Assembly: GCA_913042885.1 (NCBI GenBank)
Contig: CAJWLW010000213.1
Location: 1 to 8,331, forward strand
DNA: 8,331 nt
Source: an uncultured Lentisphaeria bacterium
Lineage (GTDB): Bacteria; Verrucomicrobiota; Lentisphaeria; JABSQK01; CAJWLW01
Reading direction: 5' to 3'
Shown: in pieces, positions 6,125-8,331 of the stretch
Position numbering within the stretch: the stretch's first letter is position 1
Layout: the number at the start of each line of letters is the position of its first letter
Made by a program: the position numbers and the translations under genes
Notes under the pieces: model-generated
Database searches by the model: none
Told to the model about the DNA's origin: nothing
What the model saw: only the letters and a program-made list of their open reading frames with translations

Positions 6125-6803
6125 TATCCGTCGATCGCTGCCAGAGCCAGCAGGCCCCCGGGTAGGTGGGTCAAATCTCTACAGGGTGAGCGCCTGCAGA
6201 CGCGCGGGCTTACGCGTGCATTTTAGGCCCAAATTTTGGTATTGGGGGCAGGACACGATTTCCATGTCGCCGCCAGCCAAGTTGAACTTGCTGTGATTTG
6301 CGGCGGAGAAGATCCCTGTCAGTGTCTACACGGGGGCCTTCGCCAGTTTTAGTTCTGGGCTTCGATAGGCTTTCATTCTCCTCTCTGCCTCAATCTTGGA
6401 CCTTGTTTCGATTCCTCTGTCTTGATGTCAACTGCCATACCGAAAGCCTTGTATTTTTTTAAGTCGTAACGTATTTATGTAAGTTGGTTACAGCATAATA
6501 GATCAAGAATTCGGAGTGGTTCTATAATGGATAAATCGATGCCGATCAAGTCATTACATTGTTACTAAAAACGGCGAAGCGCTGTGCAGAAAATTTCGAA
6601 ATAGGCCGCAGAAACGCGGGCGTCAGCGGCGGCGGAGTTAAATAAAGGAACTTCGTCGCCGACAACGAGAGCCGCGGTTAGGCGGTGTCCACGATGACGG
6701 GCAAGAATGCGCTGTCCCACAACGATGCGGCTCGCCACTTCTCGATTACCAGATGCGCTCCCGATCACCGAACAACACCAGCTGTGCCACCGCGCCAGCG
6801 CTC

Positions 6804-6832
6804 TTGCCATAATGACGCGCCGGTGGTACAGT
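6804..6832 (+). promoter_or_regulatory. Candidate sigma70-like promoter for the caspase gene
   Basis: TTGCCA (6804-6809) matches five of six -35 positions. After a 17-base spacer, TACAGT (6827-6832) matches four of six -10 positions. Initiation near 6839 would give a leader of about 58 nt before the ATG at 6897. It is the best-spaced pair I noticed in the 200 bases upstream, but the support is pattern-based only. Confidence 0.35.
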
Positions 6833-6896
6833 CTGGGTGCCGCGACAGCACGGCAGTTACTCAACATTGCACATCTCCGGCAGGTCATGACATGCC

Positions 6897-8331
6897 ATGA
6901 AGATCCCGCAGCAAATATTGGCGGTTTTGGTGTTGCTGCCGGCGCTGGTTGCGCCAATAGCAGCCGATGCGCCGATACGCGGCATGCAGGTGTTTGCCAC
7001 CGATGGTGCTTCCGGTCAGCTCGAACCGGTGACGCTGTACAATCGTATGCTGGCGCTGGTCATCGGTATCGACAGCTATGCCGACAGCGACATCGATTTG
7101 ACGTACGCCGTCAACGATGCCAAAGCCGTCGCCCATTTGCTCAAGCGGAATTTCCGATTTTCCCGGGTCGATGAGCTCTACAACGCGGCTGCCACACGCA
7201 CCGCCATTGTCAGCCGCATCAATGAGATTGCCCGCGACGCTGGCGACGATGATGCCGTGTTCATTTTCTTCGCCGGTCATGGCACCCAGCTCGGAGACGG
7301 CGACAACGCGGTGGGCTACCTGTTGCCTCATGACGGTGCGTTCGCCGAACAGGACCCGGCTTGGTCCAACAACATCTCGATGAACGTCATCAAGCACGAC
7401 TGGAGCAACCTGATCCGCGCCAAGCATGTGTTTTACGTCATGGACGCCTGCTATTCCGGGCTCATGGCGACCCGCGATGTTCGCCAGCGCCGCACCGAAC
7501 CGGCGGACCTGCTGTACCTGCGCGAGATCACCAGTGAGCCGGTGCGCATCGTCCTCACCGCAGGCCAGGCCGGCCAGACGGTGCTCGATGGCGGCGATGG
7601 TTCCGGGCATTCTGTTTTTACCTCCCGCTTCCTGGATGCCCTGCAACGGGAGCAGGATTTCGTCACGGCCCTCGAGCTGGCTGCGGACCTCAAACGCAAG
7701 GTCGCTGCCGATGCCCGCGCCCGCGGCCATACGCAGACGCCCGACTATGCCCGGCTCGTCGGTCTCGGCGACTTCGTGTTCGTCTCGCGGGTCGAGTCCT
7801 TGGAGGAACTGCAGCAGCAGCTGACGGAGATCGAGGATTCGCTGCGCCAGATGGAAGGCCGCGGCGGCACCGTCGAGGACGCCCTCCGGCGCCAGGAACG
7901 GGCCGATCTTCAGGCCCGAATGCTGACGGCGAAGCGGCGTGATGACCGGCGCCGGCAATTGGCAACCGAAGCGAAAGCGGCCGAAGCCGAAGCAGAAGAG
8001 CGCCGGCAGCAGGAACTCGAAATCCGCCGCAAGCTCTCCGAAGCCCGTGCCAGGGAAGCCGCGGCGGCAGCCCAGAACATGACGATCAGTGCGGCGCTCA
8101 CCGAGATCCGCAACATCCTCGAACGCATGACGGCCACCGAGGCGGACGTTGACGCTGGCTACGCCGCGACCCTCAAAGAGCTGCAGAAGCCAAAGGACCT
8201 GTTCGAAACCACCGGCGAGTATGAGGCGCGCCAGGCGGAACATCGCCGCCTGCTGACGCAGATCCCGGTGGAAAAGGAACAGCGCCTGGCCGGCTTCCGC
8301 GAGGCGCTCGACCTGTTGAACAACCAGGAGT
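6897..8331 (+). CDS. Secreted caspase-fold peptidase (C14 family) with C-terminal coiled coil (C-terminus outside window)
   Basis: ATG at 6897 is the first start after an in-frame TGA at 6888-6890. The frame stays open to the window edge (478 codons, no stop). Upstream Shine-Dalgarno sequence is weak (CAGGT). Residues 1 to about 24 form a signal peptide (MKIPQQILAVLVLLPALVAP then IAADA). The caspase domain begins at NRMLALVIGIDSY (49-61), followed by YAVNDAKAV. It carries the catalytic histidine in FFAGHGTQ (H128) and the catalytic cysteine in FYVMDACYSG (C185), and ends near GDFVFVSR (291-298). Both residues of the dyad are present, so cleavage of protein substrates is expected. Residues about 300-415 are Glu/Arg/Ala/Gln-rich with a heptad-like pattern, a long coiled coil. 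FETTGEYEAR (436-445) marks a further helical region. The export signal places it in the periplasm or outside. The self-processing and target are unknown, and no substrate gene is recognisable nearby. Confidence 0.88.
   Translation, partial: MKIPQQILAVLVLLPALVAPIAADAPIRGMQVFATDGASGQLEPVTLYNRMLALVIGIDSYADSDIDLTYAVNDAKAVAHLLKRNFRFSRVDELYNAAATRTAIVSRINEIARDAGDDDAVFIFFAGHGTQLGDGDNAVGYLLPHDGAFAEQDPAWSNNISMNVIKHDWSNLIRAKHVFYVMDACYSGLMATRDVRQRRTEPADLLYLREITSEPVRIVLTAGQAGQTVLDGGDGSGHSVFTSRFLDALQREQDFVTALELAADLKRKVAADARARGHTQTPDYARLVGLGDFVFVSRVESLEELQQQLTEIEDSLRQMEGRGGTVEDALRRQERADLQARMLTAKRRDDRRRQLATEAKAAEAEAEERRQQELEIRRKLSEARAREAAAAAQNMTISAALTEIRNILERMTATEADVDAGYAATLKELQKPKDLFETTGEYEARQAEHRRLLTQIPVEKEQRLAGFREALDLLNNQE

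Larger units (their letters stand above)
6062..6896. other. 835-bp region without a convincing intact gene
   Basis: After the 158-residue gene come a small perfect hairpin (6105-6124) and a stretch where the minus strand reads like a short broken frame (6427 down to 6179, one TAG at 6328-6326). Positions 6340-6560 are visibly richer in A and T, with a pyrimidine-rich plus strand at 6370-6425, a T7 run near 6453-6460, a GTAAC/GTTAC pair around 6468-6492 and a perfect TATAAT at 6523-6528 that lacks a good -35. From 6565 the base composition returns to GC-rich, and a candidate promoter at 6804-6832 serves the caspase gene. A plus-strand 70-codon frame at 6084-6296 has no supporting signal. Confidence 0.6.

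Noticed and set aside
6160..6182. GGTGGGTCAAATCTC, resembling a tRNA T-arm
   Set aside because: The arm does not pair as a 5-bp stem, and no acceptor, D or anticodon arms can be placed around it.
6677..6683. GTTAGGC, a perfect attC core heptamer
   Set aside because: No partner box or inner stem could be found in the 150 bases upstream, and no gene starts close behind it.
6885..8243. Minus-strand 452-codon frame
   Set aside because: It is antisense to the caspase gene, which has a signal peptide and both catalytic motifs; long antisense frames are common in GC-rich coding DNA.

Overview
The window looks like chromosomal DNA of a GC-rich, Gram-negative, probably environmental bacterium. Sec-type signal peptides on four of five genes and purine-rich ribosome binding sites support a bacterial origin. 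A large DUF4838-type exoprotein and a secreted beta-propeller recall the Lentisphaerota, Kiritimatiellota and Planctomycetota, but caspase-fold and collagen-like exoproteins also occur in Proteobacteria. The phylum cannot be fixed from the sequence alone. The proportion of non-coding DNA is high (roughly a fifth of the window).

Layout, left to right. (1) Positions 1-1131, minus strand: the first 377 residues of a secreted protein with a signal peptide, an unrecognised domain, a thrombospondin type 3-like calcium motif and a collagen-like Gly-X-Y tract; its end lies outside the window. (2) Positions 1132-1672: a divergent intergenic region with a candidate promoter for gene 1 and, just upstream of it, an A8-G-T7-(GA)4-G11 tract. 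(3) Positions 1673-4150, plus: an 825-residue DUF4838-like exoprotein with a C-terminal carbohydrate-binding-like domain. (4) Positions 4151-4351: a spacer with a long CT/GA hairpin. (5) Positions 4352-5422, plus: a secreted seven-repeat TolB-like beta-propeller starting at GTG. (6) Positions 5423-5584: a CGAYWA hexamer tract followed by a 57-nt fold resembling an integron attC site. (7) Positions 5585-6061, plus: a small protein placed like a gene cassette behind that site. (8) Positions 6062-6896: 835 bases without a convincing intact gene. (9) Positions 6897-8331, plus: a secreted caspase-fold (C14) protein with an intact His/Cys dyad and a long coiled coil, cut by the window end.

Four of the five genes encode envelope or extracellular proteins. 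The DUF4838 and propeller genes are co-directional and could jointly serve glycan recognition or breakdown, but they are separated by 201 bases with a strong hairpin, so co-transcription is uncertain. The 158-residue gene and the attC-like site suggest cassette-type gene acquisition, with no integrase in view. The most unusual items are the attC-like site with its gene, the homopolymer tract upstream of the collagen-like surface protein, and the secreted caspase.
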